Shown: positions 42,227-51,023, counted from the first letter of the stretch. The stretch: 64,000 nucleotides of DNA from CAYNWT01 sp964485095 (GCA_964485095.1 CAZAIB010000003.1:61327-125326), one strand, 5' to 3'. The notes: generated by a model from the letters alone, not told the origin. Numbers and translations: made by a program.

Positions 42227-43501
42227 ATGCGCGTTGTATTCTTTGAAGACAATCAGGCGACTCAGTTTGCGCCGATTGCCCTCATGCGCCCCGTTTTCGA
42301 ATTGATGTGCGGCTGCTTCAGTCTTAGAGAACGCGTGCTGCTTAGCGAAAAACCTGACGCGTGGGGCGCGTTGGTTCGAACCGAACTCAAACACGTCTAC
42401 AAAGAAGAACATCCGACCGCGATCGTGAACGATCCCATCGGAATGCAATCCGGCGACACGCTGTTGATCAACGGCCGCTGGCTGCCGACACCCGGCGAAC
42501 TGGGCGCCGCCACCTCGGACAACGTTGGCCTTATCGCGGGTCAGGTCGCGTGGCTGAAAATCGATTCCACGGAAGCGCTGCTGCTTGAAGAAGACAATTG
42601 GAACGATGTCATTGGCCAGATCGCTCAGTCCCGAACCGAAAAGGTTCCCGCCAGTGGTGTGATGCTTGAGCGACCGTGGGATCTCATCACGCACAACCCG
42701 GCACAACTGACAACAGACTTCGAAAACAACTTCGCTCCGGAAGCCGGCTTGCCGGATCATGTCGTTGTCCTGGGCGACGCTGCGAAGGTTTCGATTCATC
42801 AATCTGCTGAAATCGACCCGTACGTCGTTCTGGATGCGCGAACCGGACCGATCCGCATCGAAGCTGGCGTGAAGATTCAATCGTTCACGCGCATTGAAGG
42901 ACCGTGCTTCATCGGCGAACGCACTCAACTGTTCCGCGCGTTGATTCGCGAAGGTACGACCATTGGTCCGGTGTGCCGCGTTGGCGGTGAGATTGAAGAG
43001 TGCATTTTCCAGGGCTATTCCAACAAGTACCACGAAGGCTTCCTTGGCCACAGTTATGTGTGCCCGTGGGTCAACATTGGCGCGATGTCGACAACAAGTG
43101 ACCTGAAGAGCGATTACTCAAACGTGAAAGTACCGCTGGAGGGCACGCCCATCGATTCGGGGTCACCGAAGGTCGGTTCGTTTATCGGCGATCATGTGAA
43201 GACCGCGATCAACAGTATGTTTAACACGGGTTCATCCATTGGCGTGATGGCGATGGTTCTGCCTGGTGGTCCGCTGCTGCCGAAGTTCATTCCGTCGTTC
43301 AGCATGATTTGGTTTGGTGAGGTTCGCGAGTCGTGGGACATTCAGCGCAGCCTTGAAACGGCTGAGGTTGCTATGGGCCGCCGGGACTGCGAATTCACGC
43401 GGGCTCAGGCCGATTTGATTCGGTTCCTGCACAACAAAACCGCGTCCAACAGAGCGTCAGCGGTCGAACGCGCCGCGCTAAAAGCTTCAGCAAAACAGTA
43501 G
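42227..43501 (+). CDS. GlmU-like sugar nucleotidyltransferase/acyltransferase family protein
   Basis: This 424-residue protein fits the alternative GlmU-like family seen in Bacteroidetes and planctomycetes. The N-terminus (VVFFEDNQATQFAPIALMRPVFELMCG) is the nucleotidyltransferase-like half. From about residue 200 there is a left-handed beta-helix with hexapeptide repeats (PYVVLDARTGPIRIEAGVKI, TRIEGPCFIGERTQL, NIGAMSTTSDLKSDYSNV). It may make UDP-GlcNAc for cell wall or lipid A, but another sugar nucleotide is possible. The LptF/G-like permease gene follows within 15 bases, consistent with an envelope role. Confidence 0.85.
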   Translation: MRVVFFEDNQATQFAPIALMRPVFELMCGCFSLRERVLLSEKPDAWGALVRTELKHVYKEEHPTAIVNDPIGMQSGDTLLINGRWLPTPGELGAATSDNVGLIAGQVAWLKIDSTEALLLEEDNWNDVIGQIAQSRTEKVPASGVMLERPWDLITHNPAQLTTDFENNFAPEAGLPDHVVVLGDAAKVSIHQSAEIDPYVVLDARTGPIRIEAGVKIQSFTRIEGPCFIGERTQLFRALIREGTTIGPVCRVGGEIEECIFQGYSNKYHEGFLGHSYVCPWVNIGAMSTTSDLKSDYSNVKVPLEGTPIDSGSPKVGSFIGDHVKTAINSMFNTGSSIGVMAMVLPGGPLLPKFIPSFSMIWFGEVRESWDIQRSLETAEVAMGRRDCEFTRAQADLIRFLHNKTASNRASAVERAALKASAKQ

Positions 43502-43515
43502 ATCCTACTGCGTCT

Positions 43516-44625
43516 ATGACCATTTTCGACAAGTACATCCTGAAGCGGTTCCTGCACACGTTTGTCGTGTTGTTTATGGCAACGTTTGGCCTGTATGTCG
43601 TCTTTGACTTGTTTACGAACGTCGATGCCTTCCAGGAGGGTGGAGCCGATACGGCGACGATGGTGAAACAAATCGTCACGTTTTACGCGTACCAGGCTGT
43701 GCAGTTTTTCGAACTCATCGGAACCGTGCTGGTTGTGATTTCCGCCATGGTTGTCCTGGCGATGATGCAGAAGCGCAGCGAGTTCCATCCGGTGCTGGCC
43801 GCCGGTATTCCTGCGTTCCGAATTGCGATTCCACTGGTCATCGGAGCGGTCGCGGTTAACGGGTTGTTAATCGCCAACCAGGAAGTACTAATCCCTTCAA
43901 TCGCACACGAACTACAAACAGCGCGCGGTTCTGAGGAAAGCCAGGACCGTGAGGTCGAACCGGTTCATGATTATTTCAACGACATGATGCTGATCGATGG
44001 CGAGACGATAACGCCGGCGACTCGAACGCTGCACAACGCCATTTTCACACTTCCCACTACGCTTGTAAGCGAAGTGATTACGATCGACACGACCGAAGCG
44101 ATTTACCACCCGCAGTCATCACGCGGGCCAGGCTGGCTGCTAAAAGACGCGCGCGAAGATTTGAAGGATGCGCATGTGACTGAGCAGGGGCGCAAGGTGA
44201 TTTTGCCGACGCAGGACGATGATGTGTTTATCGTGTCGAAGGTGAGTTTCGATCAACTGTATAACCGTGGGAGTAACTTCAAGTTGTTGTCCGCGTCGGA
44301 GTTGGTTCATCGTATTCGGAACCCGGCTACGGGCTTTGTACCGATTCGATCGCAGGGAATGCACTTGCATTTTCGAGTCACCCGGCCGCTGATCAACATC
44401 GCCACCGTGCTGCTAACCATCCCGTTGATTTTGAAACGCGAGAGCCGCAGTCTTGTTACCAACATGGCTGTGTGCACGCTGGTGCTGGGTGTGTTCTACG
44501 GCATCATGCAGGCCAGTTTGTATTTGGGAACCACCAGCTTGCTGGCCACCGACTATGCGGCGTGGTTACCCGTGGTGGCTACGGGCGGAGCGGCAGCCTG
44601 GTTCGCTCCCAGCGTCCAGACGTAG
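43516..44625 (+). CDS. LptF/LptG family permease
   Basis: This 369-residue membrane protein starts FDKYILKRFLHTFVVLF, the usual beginning of LptF/LptG (YjgP/YjgQ), and has helices near residues 15-35, 60-80, 95-115 and three near the C-terminus, with a periplasmic region of about 170 residues between. With LptB it would pump lipopolysaccharide from the inner membrane towards the cell surface. Only one such gene lies here; LptB and the second permease must be elsewhere. A strong terminator begins 14 nt after the stop. Confidence 0.9.
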   Translation: MTIFDKYILKRFLHTFVVLFMATFGLYVVFDLFTNVDAFQEGGADTATMVKQIVTFYAYQAVQFFELIGTVLVVISAMVVLAMMQKRSEFHPVLAAGIPAFRIAIPLVIGAVAVNGLLIANQEVLIPSIAHELQTARGSEESQDREVEPVHDYFNDMMLIDGETITPATRTLHNAIFTLPTTLVSEVITIDTTEAIYHPQSSRGPGWLLKDAREDLKDAHVTEQGRKVILPTQDDDVFIVSKVSFDQLYNRGSNFKLLSASELVHRIRNPATGFVPIRSQGMHLHFRVTRPLINIATVLLTIPLILKRESRSLVTNMAVCTLVLGVFYGIMQASLYLGTTSLLATDYAAWLPVVATGGAAAWFAPSVQT

Positions 44626-44639
44626 CGATGACGTTTATT

Positions 44640-44682
44640 GAGGCTCGATCAGTTTGTTGACTGGTCGGGCCTCGTTTTGTTT
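44640..44682 (+). terminator. Intrinsic terminator after the LptF/G-like gene
   Basis: A 13-bp stem (GAGGCTCGATCAG with CTGGTCGGGCCTC, two G-U pairs) and an 8-nt loop are followed by GTTTTGTTT. It lies 14 nt after the stop of the permease gene and overlaps the last codons of the convergent minus-strand gene ending at 44649. Confidence 0.85.
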
Positions 44683-45956
44683 AGGGTCCACGGCCGCGGG
44701 CGGGTGTTGAACCAGAATTGATTTGCGTAGTCATCGATTGCGTGGCCCGACAATTTGCCGATGAACCGAGATCCATCCTGCGGGGTCCGGAGCCCGCCAA
44801 CACTAATCGACATCCGAGCCGATTGACCTGGTTGAGGCAGCGCCCGGAAGACACCAAGTTGAAATCTGTCCTGTGGGAAAATCGGAGCACCCGTTGCCGC
44901 GAGGGACCATCGATCTAACTCGAGGTACCTACTCGCCACAACCACGCGGCCTCCGCTCTCGAAGACGAAACTGAAGGCCAAGTGTTCTTGAAGCGGTTGG
45001 AAACCCGGTGTCTCATAGCCCGCGGACGTGATAGCCACTGCCATTGGTTGATACCAGGTTGCATACACGGACCAACTTGGCCATTGATCGATGATGGGTG
45101 CCCATCTGGTTCCAAAGCAAGGGAGTCCAACCGCTGCAGCAAGCACCGCGGTTTTGAGGAACCGCGATCGAACGCAGCGTTCGAGCTTCTCCCGCACCGA
45201 AATTGGCTTCCACAGCAGCGGCAGCGCCAACAGTTGGAACGTCCCGTTCCACAGCAGAACGCCCGGTTTGTGGTCCAATCCAAACGGACCCAACGCCATC
45301 ACCAACGTGCCGTGCATGGCCACGACCAGAAAGAACCCGACGAACCGGAACCGCGGGATCAGAACGCAAAATGCTGTCACGATTTCACCGACAGGCATTG
45401 TCCACAGCAGCACTTCCATCCCGCCCGGTCGCAACGTCGTCGTTGAACTTCCGAACGGTTTTAGCAGTCCGTCCAGCAACCACGCCCCACCACCGCCCAG
45501 GAAATGCGGGTCGAGCTTTGACAGCCCAGAGAAGAAGTACACTCCAAACAACAACCAACACATCGCCGACAACGCGTAATCGGCGCGGGCGGATGTGGCG
45601 ATGGTGGCGAGAATCAGAAACCATGCCCACGGTTGCAACCGGTGCTGGTTCAAAATGATGAGTGCCACAAGCGCGGCGATCATGATGATGCCGGCGACGA
45701 TGTTTGGCTTTGTATCGATGCGTGTTACCAGCATCACAACAAGGGCCACGATCAACAGTCCGCTTAGCGTCCAGTCCACCCACTGTGGAGTCCAACAAGC
45801 GAACGCGAAGAATGGAACCTGAGGGAACTCGCCAGACGAGAACCATAGGCGCCAGGTGGCTGCGATTAGCACCAAGCCGCTGCCGGCGATGATTCGGCGA
45901 CACAACTGATGTCGGCCGCTTGCCGTTGCCAGTGTTGTCCTGAGGGATGCGATCAT
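44649..45956 (-). CDS. HTTM/DoxX-like multi-pass membrane protein
   Basis: The protein is about 435 residues from ATG 45956, which overlaps the rhomboid stop as ATGA. It has about ten hydrophobic segments. The central part, with VYFFSGLSKLDPHFLGG and ALGPFGLDHKPGV, resembles HTTM (vitamin K-dependent carboxylase-like) and DoxX-type membrane proteins. A C-terminal periplasmic region of about 120 residues follows the last helix. No catalytic residues can be assigned. It is translationally coupled to the rhomboid protease gene, so the two may act together, which is inference. Confidence 0.75.
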   Translation of the reverse strand: MIASLRTTLATASGRHQLCRRIIAGSGLVLIAATWRLWFSSGEFPQVPFFAFACWTPQWVDWTLSGLLIVALVVMLVTRIDTKPNIVAGIIMIAALVALIILNQHRLQPWAWFLILATIATSARADYALSAMCWLLFGVYFFSGLSKLDPHFLGGGGAWLLDGLLKPFGSSTTTLRPGGMEVLLWTMPVGEIVTAFCVLIPRFRFVGFFLVVAMHGTLVMALGPFGLDHKPGVLLWNGTFQLLALPLLWKPISVREKLERCVRSRFLKTAVLAAAVGLPCFGTRWAPIIDQWPSWSVYATWYQPMAVAITSAGYETPGFQPLQEHLAFSFVFESGGRVVVASRYLELDRWSLAATGAPIFPQDRFQLGVFRALPQPGQSARMSISVGGLRTPQDGSRFIGKLSGHAIDDYANQFWFNTRPRPWTLNKTRPDQSTN

Positions 45957-46546
45957 TCGATCGAAAACGATGACGATGGAGTTCGGTTCGCCAGCATCTT
46001 GGCTGCCAGTGCTCCGGCCAGCAATCCGCACAGGTGACCTTCCCACGACACGTTTGGATCTGTCGGCAGCACGCCCCAGATTAAACCACCGTAGAACAGC
46101 AACACGCCCACGCCGACCAACAACGATCGAATGCTCTTGTCAAAGAACCCACGCGTGATCAGAAACCCGAAGAAGCCAAACACCAACCCGCTCGCGCCGA
46201 TGTGAACCGAAGCAGACTTGCCGATTAACCACACGCCGGCTCCACCAACCAGCGCGATGATGGTTGTGACTTCGACAAGATTGCGAACGCCGCGAAAGCC
46301 GACCACGGTTCCCAGAATCAGAAGCGGAATCGTGTTTGAGATCAGATGCCGAAATCCGCCGTGCAAAAACGGCGACAAAGGAATGCCGACCAGGCCCCAC
46401 ATTGATCGCGGACGGATACCCCATGCATCCAATTTGTTTGACATCGCGAACAGATCGACGAGTTCGATAACCCAGATCGCTGCGATGAACGTGATCACGA
46501 CCGACAGAACTGGCTTGAGCCGTCGCTGCATACCAGTCTTCCGCAT
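45953..46546 (-). CDS. Rhomboid family intramembrane serine protease
   Basis: The protein is about 197 residues with six hydrophobic segments. The catalytic serine lies in HIGASGLVFG (GxSG motif), the second catalytic residue is the histidine of WEGHLCGLLAG, and the HGGFRHLISN segment is the conserved His/Asn stretch of the second helix. It should cleave membrane helices of other proteins. ATG 46546 with a nearby GGA is preferred; GTG 46567 is possible. It is the first gene of a two-gene unit. Confidence 0.88.
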   Translation of the reverse strand: MRKTGMQRRLKPVLSVVITFIAAIWVIELVDLFAMSNKLDAWGIRPRSMWGLVGIPLSPFLHGGFRHLISNTIPLLILGTVVGFRGVRNLVEVTTIIALVGGAGVWLIGKSASVHIGASGLVFGFFGFLITRGFFDKSIRSLLVGVGVLLFYGGLIWGVLPTDPNVSWEGHLCGLLAGALAAKMLANRTPSSSFSIE

Positions 46547-46878
46547 CACATTTCCAAAGACACCCACAGTTTCGTCTTCCTCTCTAAAGCACCGCGCCCG
46601 CGTTCAGCCAGAGGGTGCCATCACGACTCTCCGCTTCACCAACTGAGTGCCGATCAAACGGGACGCCGGAGTCCATCGTGTCGTTTCGCGCACCAAATGT
46701 CGCGTCTGGAACACGGATGTTGTCGTATTGAACACAATGAAGAATCTACACGGCATATTGTAAATTACTACCCAGTAAAGACTTACGGAGTTACCCATCT
46801 TTGGTCCTCAACGTGCATTCTTACATATCGGTTCAAAACGAACCGCCACAAAACGCACGCTCAGGAAGGAGTGGACCC
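46547..46878. other. Divergent intergenic region with a degenerate repeat and a leader hairpin
   Basis: These 332 bases lie between the rhomboid gene and the Arg/Pro-rich secreted protein gene. They hold a degenerate, orphan copy of the post-stop repeat (46612-46665), an A+T-rich patch near 46725-46790 and a perfect hairpin CGGTTC-AAAAC-GAACCG at 46829-46845, 34 nt upstream of the ATG at 46879. A strong ribosome site AGGAAGGAG lies at 46863-46871. The A+T-rich patch is the likeliest promoter, though no clear boxes are seen. Confidence 0.5.
46612..46665 (-). repeat. Degenerate orphan copy of the post-stop repeat
   Basis: On the minus strand, GCGTCCCGTTTGATCGGCA matches copy E (ACGTCCCGTTCGATCGGCA) and is followed by a GCACCCTCTGGCTG stretch like its distal part. 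The first stem no longer pairs, and no gene ends just upstream of it. Confidence 0.4.
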
Positions 46879-47718
46879 ATGAAGAAACTCGCAATCACAC
46901 TTACGGCCATCGCAACTCTTGTCATGTCCGGGTCTACCGCATCAGCCAACGACCTGATCAAGGCGCTGGCAACGATCCAGAGAATTAACAACGGCCCGGC
47001 TTATGGTCTGAACCATCGAGCTTACTCGAATCGCGGTTCAGTCTACGGTCGCCCGCCAGTGCGAGTGGTCACAACCACGCCTCCTCGTCGTGACCTCGAT
47101 TACGGCCGATCAGCTCGAAGCCGATCACTGGAAGTCGCTCGACTACGCTCGGTTGAACGAGCCAAAGAGTTGGCTCGTCTGGAACGCCTTGCTGAACTAA
47201 AGCGACTGGAACGTCTTGATCGTGAACGCAGCCGAAGTCGAAGTCGAGTTCGAACCACTACTCGAGTGAACTTCAATATTGGATACCAGGACAACGTGCC
47301 TGCTCTGCCAGCTCCAATTCCGGAACTACCGCGGTACTCAATCCCGCCGGTTCCTCAGGCACCAGTTTATGTGCCGCCAGCACCGGTTCTGCCTGCACCA
47401 CCTGTGCATGCTCCGGCATTCGGTGAAGTCATTAGCTGTGAAGTTCCTTTGTTCAAACGAGTCCGAGTTCGCGACCGACACAATATTGCTCGAGGCGCTC
47501 GACCAATGGTCATCGCGATCAAGTCTCCAAGTGCTTGCGGTCACGCCTGCAACTGCTGTGCTGATGAAGTCAGCTACGTTCAGGTGATGGCTCCACCACG
47601 CGAACCAAGGCACATTGAAGTATCACCTTGCGGTCGCAAAGTCCGAATGGACTTCGGTAAGCACGAAATCGACATAGTCGCCTACAACGACTACATCAAA
47701 GTCGACTACGACAACTAG
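46879..47718 (+). CDS. Secreted Arg-rich/Pro-rich protein of unknown function
   Basis: The protein is 279 residues from ATG 46879, which has the strong ribosome site AGGAAGGAG. A signal peptide (KKLAITLTAIATLVMSGSTASA) is followed by a Tyr/Arg region, a highly charged helical stretch of repeated Leu-Glu-Arg units (LARLERLAELKRLERL, likely coiled coil), an Arg-Ser run and a proline-rich segment with many PxP units. The C-terminal part has six cysteines, including CGHACNCC, and ends in alternating strands. I do not recognise a family. Post-stop repeat copy B starts directly after its stop. Confidence 0.75.
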   Translation: MKKLAITLTAIATLVMSGSTASANDLIKALATIQRINNGPAYGLNHRAYSNRGSVYGRPPVRVVTTTPPRRDLDYGRSARSRSLEVARLRSVERAKELARLERLAELKRLERLDRERSRSRSRVRTTTRVNFNIGYQDNVPALPAPIPELPRYSIPPVPQAPVYVPPAPVLPAPPVHAPAFGEVISCEVPLFKRVRVRDRHNIARGARPMVIAIKSPSACGHACNCCADEVSYVQVMAPPREPRHIEVSPCGRKVRMDFGKHEIDIVAYNDYIKVDYDN

Positions 47719-47791
47719 GCAACGTTCCGTTGCATCGGTATCCGGTGGGGGAAGTGGGTGGAGTTGGTGCCTGCTGACCCGGTTGGACGGC
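47719..47791 (+). repeat. Post-stop structured repeat, copy B
   Basis: It begins on the base after the TAG of the Arg/Pro-rich protein gene: GCAACG-TTC-CGTTGC (47719-47733), then ATCGGTATCCGGTGGGG (47734-47750), then a distal CCCGGTTGGACGG box ending near 47791. Confidence 0.8.
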
Positions 47792-47884
47792 TGAGGAAGA
47801 TGTCAATCAGAACCACATTGGCCGGTCTCGCAACTTGCGGGGCCGGCTTTAGGTTTGCGCCGTTTGGAGTAGGTCGGCGCGCGG

Positions 47885-47983
47885 AGAAGCCCGGCATCTC
47901 GATTGACCAAGTACGCGGTCTTGGCACCAAGAACCCTCAAACATCTATCTGCTGCGTCGATTCAGTTTAGATGCCGGGCTTCT
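47885..47983. repeat. 15-bp inverted repeat between two post-stop repeats
   Basis: AGAAGCCCGGCATCT (47885-47899) is repeated in perfect inverse orientation at 47969-47983, 69 nt apart. It lies in a 355-bp convergent gap flanked by repeat copies B and E. It may be a small mobile remnant or part of a bidirectional 3' region. No gene is seen in the gap. Confidence 0.6.
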
Positions 47984-48002
47984 TGAGCATGTCCAACCCA
48001 CA

Positions 48003-48073
48003 ACCGTCCAACCGGCGGTGCCCCACCAACGTCACCCCCGCTCCACCGGATGCCGATCGAACGGGACGTTCGG
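48003..48073 (-). repeat. Post-stop structured repeat, copy E
   Basis: On the minus strand, 1 nt after the TAA of the ABC permease gene, the hairpin is CGAACG-TCC-CGTTCG (48058-48072), followed by ATCGGCATCCGGTGG and a distal GCCGGTTGGACGG box. The stem differs from copies A-D at paired positions. Confidence 0.8.
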
Positions 48074-49909
48074 TTAGTCAGCCACTTTGGAGATGACGTC
48101 CAGAATCGCTTGTTCGCGTTCCTGGAGGTGCGTTCCCTGGAGGGTTAGCATCTTGCGGTAGAATAGAACGGCCAGTGGTAGTTGGATTAGGGTGATGAGC
48201 AGGTAAATCGGAACAGCGCTGAACTGCGGAGAGTAGTGATTCGCAAGCATTTCGGCTGCCAGTGCGATGGCGGCTGGCACCATGGCGACGGGAACCAACA
48301 AGACCGCGATGAATTGCAGAGCGACAACGCTGAACTTCATGGAGACGGGCTTCATGGTTCCGGCAGCGAAACCGATTGGAGCCACGATGGACGTGTAGTT
48401 GCTGACCACGAAGTAGATGAAGTACGCGATCACAATCTGGATCAGCGACGCGACGATGTGTGTGAAGTGCATCTTGCCGGCGATACCCATAAACAGAACA
48501 AGTCCACCGCCTAGCACGATGGCGATCGGCAGGATGCCCAGGTTCTTGCCCAGCAGGATGTCTCGACGTTTGGCCGGCATTAGCACGTAGGCTCGGAAGC
48601 CCTGACGATCGAGGCCAAACATGTTGAGCATCATTTGAACCATGCCCATAAGTGACATTCCGATCGCTCCCACACCAAACCACGGTCTTGCGATCGCGGG
48701 GACCTTGTCCATTTGACCGGTCAGCGCCATGGAGCCGAAAATGAACACGAAGATGAGTGGTGTAAGCAGCGCCATTTTGGCTTCGGGCGCGCGGAGGAGT
48801 GAGCGGAGTGTTGCCATCGTGATGACAGATTGTTGGTCGGTCAGAAGAGGAACCGACTTCTCCAGCATCTCGCTGCGCGTTCCGGATTTTGTAGCCTTGG
48901 CGGTAGCCGGTCGATACATCTTGTTGTGTTCGCCGGTGTAGCTACGCACGGTGCTGCGATAGGAAAGAGTCAGACTCACGCAACCGATTGCAGTCATTCC
49001 AAAGACACACAGCCAGGGCGCGACAATCGAACCGCGAGCGGCAGTGGATGCTCCGTACGGCAGCCACCCGACAGGTAACGCCAGGTTCGCCATTGAAGCC
49101 GTGTTGTTGAACGATTCCTCATTTGCCGCCTTGATGGCGTTCTCTTTGGCTTCGAATTCGTCCATCGATGTCTTGGCGAGTTGCGAGTATTCATCGCCAT
49201 CAATTTCGCCGGCGTCCAGGCGTACTTTCAGTTGGTCGAACTCGGCATTGTGCGTTGCCAGTCGTTCGCGAGCGCTTTTGTCCGGGCCGATGACTCCCAT
49301 GCTCAGTAACTGCGGCAATTGCATGATCAGCACAAAGACAATCGTAGTGACAGCGATCACGGTTCCCCGCGTTCGTTTGTTTTCCATCAACCGCGCCAGC
49401 CACCCGCGCAGTTGGTACGAGACGCCCGTCACCATTAGCAGGAACGCAGCCAGCAGCGCGAACACAACGATCGAGTGCCAGCCGAAATACATGACAGAAG
49501 CGGTGCACAGGCCCAGCATTGCGGGCAGCAACAGAAGAACTGTGAAACTGATCAGTGAACTGGAGTAGTTCAGAAAGAACGCACCCGCTAACGAGATCGG
49601 TAAGTGCAACAGATTCTTCAGCGACAGGAGTTCTGAACGCTGCAGTTCGACCATCAGCGCGATGGCCCATGAAAACAGGAACACGCCGACAATCACGTCC
49701 CAGACGAAAAGCATGTCGAACGGTTCGATCTTCGACAGCAGCAGTCCGCCCCAGCCTACGGCAAAGACAAACGCGCCCAGCGAACCCAGTGCGGCCAGAA
49801 CCGTTAAGATCGTTGACACGACACGGTTGATGGTGCTGGACTTGCCAAACTGATTGGTCGCCATCCGCCAGCGCAAACGGACGATAGCCAGGAAGTGTCG
49901 GACATTCAC
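48074..49909 (-). CDS. ABC-2 type permease
   Basis: This 611-residue membrane protein has about 12 hydrophobic segments in two halves. Between them is a soluble stretch of about 80 residues with many Glu, Ala and Asn. A charged segment (VELQRSELLSLKNLLHLPIS) after the second helix and a similar one later (ITMATLRSLLRAPEAKMA) are typical for exporters with an ABC ATPase partner. It starts with GTG 49909, overlapping the stop of the ATPase gene. The substrate is unknown. Confidence 0.82.
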   Translation of the reverse strand: MNVRHFLAIVRLRWRMATNQFGKSSTINRVVSTILTVLAALGSLGAFVFAVGWGGLLLSKIEPFDMLFVWDVIVGVFLFSWAIALMVELQRSELLSLKNLLHLPISLAGAFFLNYSSSLISFTVLLLLPAMLGLCTASVMYFGWHSIVVFALLAAFLLMVTGVSYQLRGWLARLMENKRTRGTVIAVTTIVFVLIMQLPQLLSMGVIGPDKSARERLATHNAEFDQLKVRLDAGEIDGDEYSQLAKTSMDEFEAKENAIKAANEESFNNTASMANLALPVGWLPYGASTAARGSIVAPWLCVFGMTAIGCVSLTLSYRSTVRSYTGEHNKMYRPATAKATKSGTRSEMLEKSVPLLTDQQSVITMATLRSLLRAPEAKMALLTPLIFVFIFGSMALTGQMDKVPAIARPWFGVGAIGMSLMGMVQMMLNMFGLDRQGFRAYVLMPAKRRDILLGKNLGILPIAIVLGGGLVLFMGIAGKMHFTHIVASLIQIVIAYFIYFVVSNYTSIVAPIGFAAGTMKPVSMKFSVVALQFIAVLLVPVAMVPAAIALAAEMLANHYSPQFSAVPIYLLITLIQLPLAVLFYRKMLTLQGTHLQEREQAILDVISKVAD

Positions 49910-50730
49910 GATGCAGATCCCTCAGCCGAGGTTTCTGCTGATTCCGCTGCGTCGTCGTCGCGAGTGGGTCCGTCTTCCAGCCAGGCCAGGTTGATTTCTT
50001 CTTCGTCCGGACGCCCGACTTTTTCGAGGAACCGTTGTTCCAGCGAACTGCCTTGCCGCAGGTCTTCCAGTGACGTTTGTTCGACCAGTTGTCCGTTGGC
50101 GATGATGCCAACGTGAGTGCAAATGCGTTCGACAATTTCCAACACGTGCGACGTAACAAACACGGTCGAACCGCGGCGGACGTAAATCGCCAGCAAATCA
50201 CGGATGACTCGCGACGTGACTGCATCGACGCCTTCGAACGGTTCGTCAAGAAACAGCAGGTCCGGATTCGGCAATAGCGCCGCGGCCAGCGCGAGTTTCT
50301 TTTTCATGCCATGTGAGTATTCGACCGTTAGTTTCTTCTCGACCTCTTCCAGCTTCAGCAGGTTAAGCAATTCTTCAGACCGTTCGCGGATCGTCGGGAG
50401 ATCCATCGAATACATCCGGCCCGTAAACGTGAGGTACTCGCGCGCGGTGAGGTTGTCGAACAGTGCGAGGTCTTCGGGGACGACACCTGTTTGCTGCTTA
50501 ATCGCGATGGCGTCTTCCTGGTTCCACGGGTTCTTACCGAGCAGCGAGATTTCACCGGAAGAGGGAACCAGAATGCCGGTCAGCATTTTAATGGTCGTCG
50601 ACTTTCCGGCTCCGTTTGGACCAAGGAACCCGTACAGGCTGCCGCGTTCGACCGCGAGGTCAACCGATTTCACGGCGTGTACATCGTCGAAGTACCGCGT
50701 GAGTTGTTTGGTTTCGATTGCGTATGTCAT
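49906..50730 (-). CDS. ABC transporter ATP-binding protein
   Basis: The ATPase is about 274 residues from ATG 50730. Walker A is GPNGAGKST, the signature lies in YSHGMKKKLALAAALL (SHGMK in place of LSGGQ), Walker B is LLFLDEPFEG and the H-switch is VTSHVLE. A charged Glu/Asp/Ser-rich tail of about 40 residues ends the protein. It is followed by its permease through a GTGA overlap and preceded by a 38-residue membrane peptide gene, with 68 bases between. Confidence 0.93.
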   Translation of the reverse strand: MTYAIETKQLTRYFDDVHAVKSVDLAVERGSLYGFLGPNGAGKSTTIKMLTGILVPSSGEISLLGKNPWNQEDAIAIKQQTGVVPEDLALFDNLTAREYLTFTGRMYSMDLPTIRERSEELLNLLKLEEVEKKLTVEYSHGMKKKLALAAALLPNPDLLFLDEPFEGVDAVTSRVIRDLLAIYVRRGSTVFVTSHVLEIVERICTHVGIIANGQLVEQTSLEDLRQGSSLEQRFLEKVGRPDEEEINLAWLEDGPTRDDDAAESAETSAEGSAS

Positions 50731-50798
50731 GTGGTGTCTGTCTTGTTGTAAATGTGCATCGCGCGCTACGGCGCACAACGCTCAGTTCGACGAGCTGG

Positions 50799-50915
50799 CT
50801 AACGCTTATCTGTCTTTGATCCCACAACCAACACAACAATGCCCGCCACGATACCAAGCACGATGATGGCGAGTCCCAAAACACCGCCGCCAACAAGGAT
50901 GGCTCTGAAGTTCAT
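50799..50915 (-). CDS. Small single-helix membrane peptide (38 residues)
   Basis: The ATG at 50915 is preceded by GGAGACAATA, a good ribosome site, and encodes MNFRAILVGGGVLGLAIIV and a further run of Val/Ile/Leu/Gly, ending in SKTDKR before TAG. The first four residues and the basic C-terminus flank one membrane helix of about 25 residues. It lies 68 bases upstream of the ABC ATPase gene on the same strand. Its short length makes it easy to miss; the ribosome site and clean composition support a real gene. Its role is unknown, perhaps regulation or assembly of the ABC transporter. Confidence 0.6.
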   Translation of the reverse strand: MNFRAILVGGGVLGLAIIVLGIVAGIVVLVVGSKTDKR

Positions 50916-51023
50916 TATTGTCTCCTGGCTACCACAATTCGATGACGGGCGCACCCGTTGGTTCGAATTACAACGCACGAGTGCGGATTGGGATCACGAG
51001 AAGCCAAACAATCTCGCGCAATG

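Noticed and set aside
47758..47970. Small ORF of 70 codons downstream of the Arg/Pro-rich protein
   Set aside because: It starts inside repeat copy B and ends in the second arm of the 15-bp inverted repeat; it has no ribosome site and no recognisable domain.
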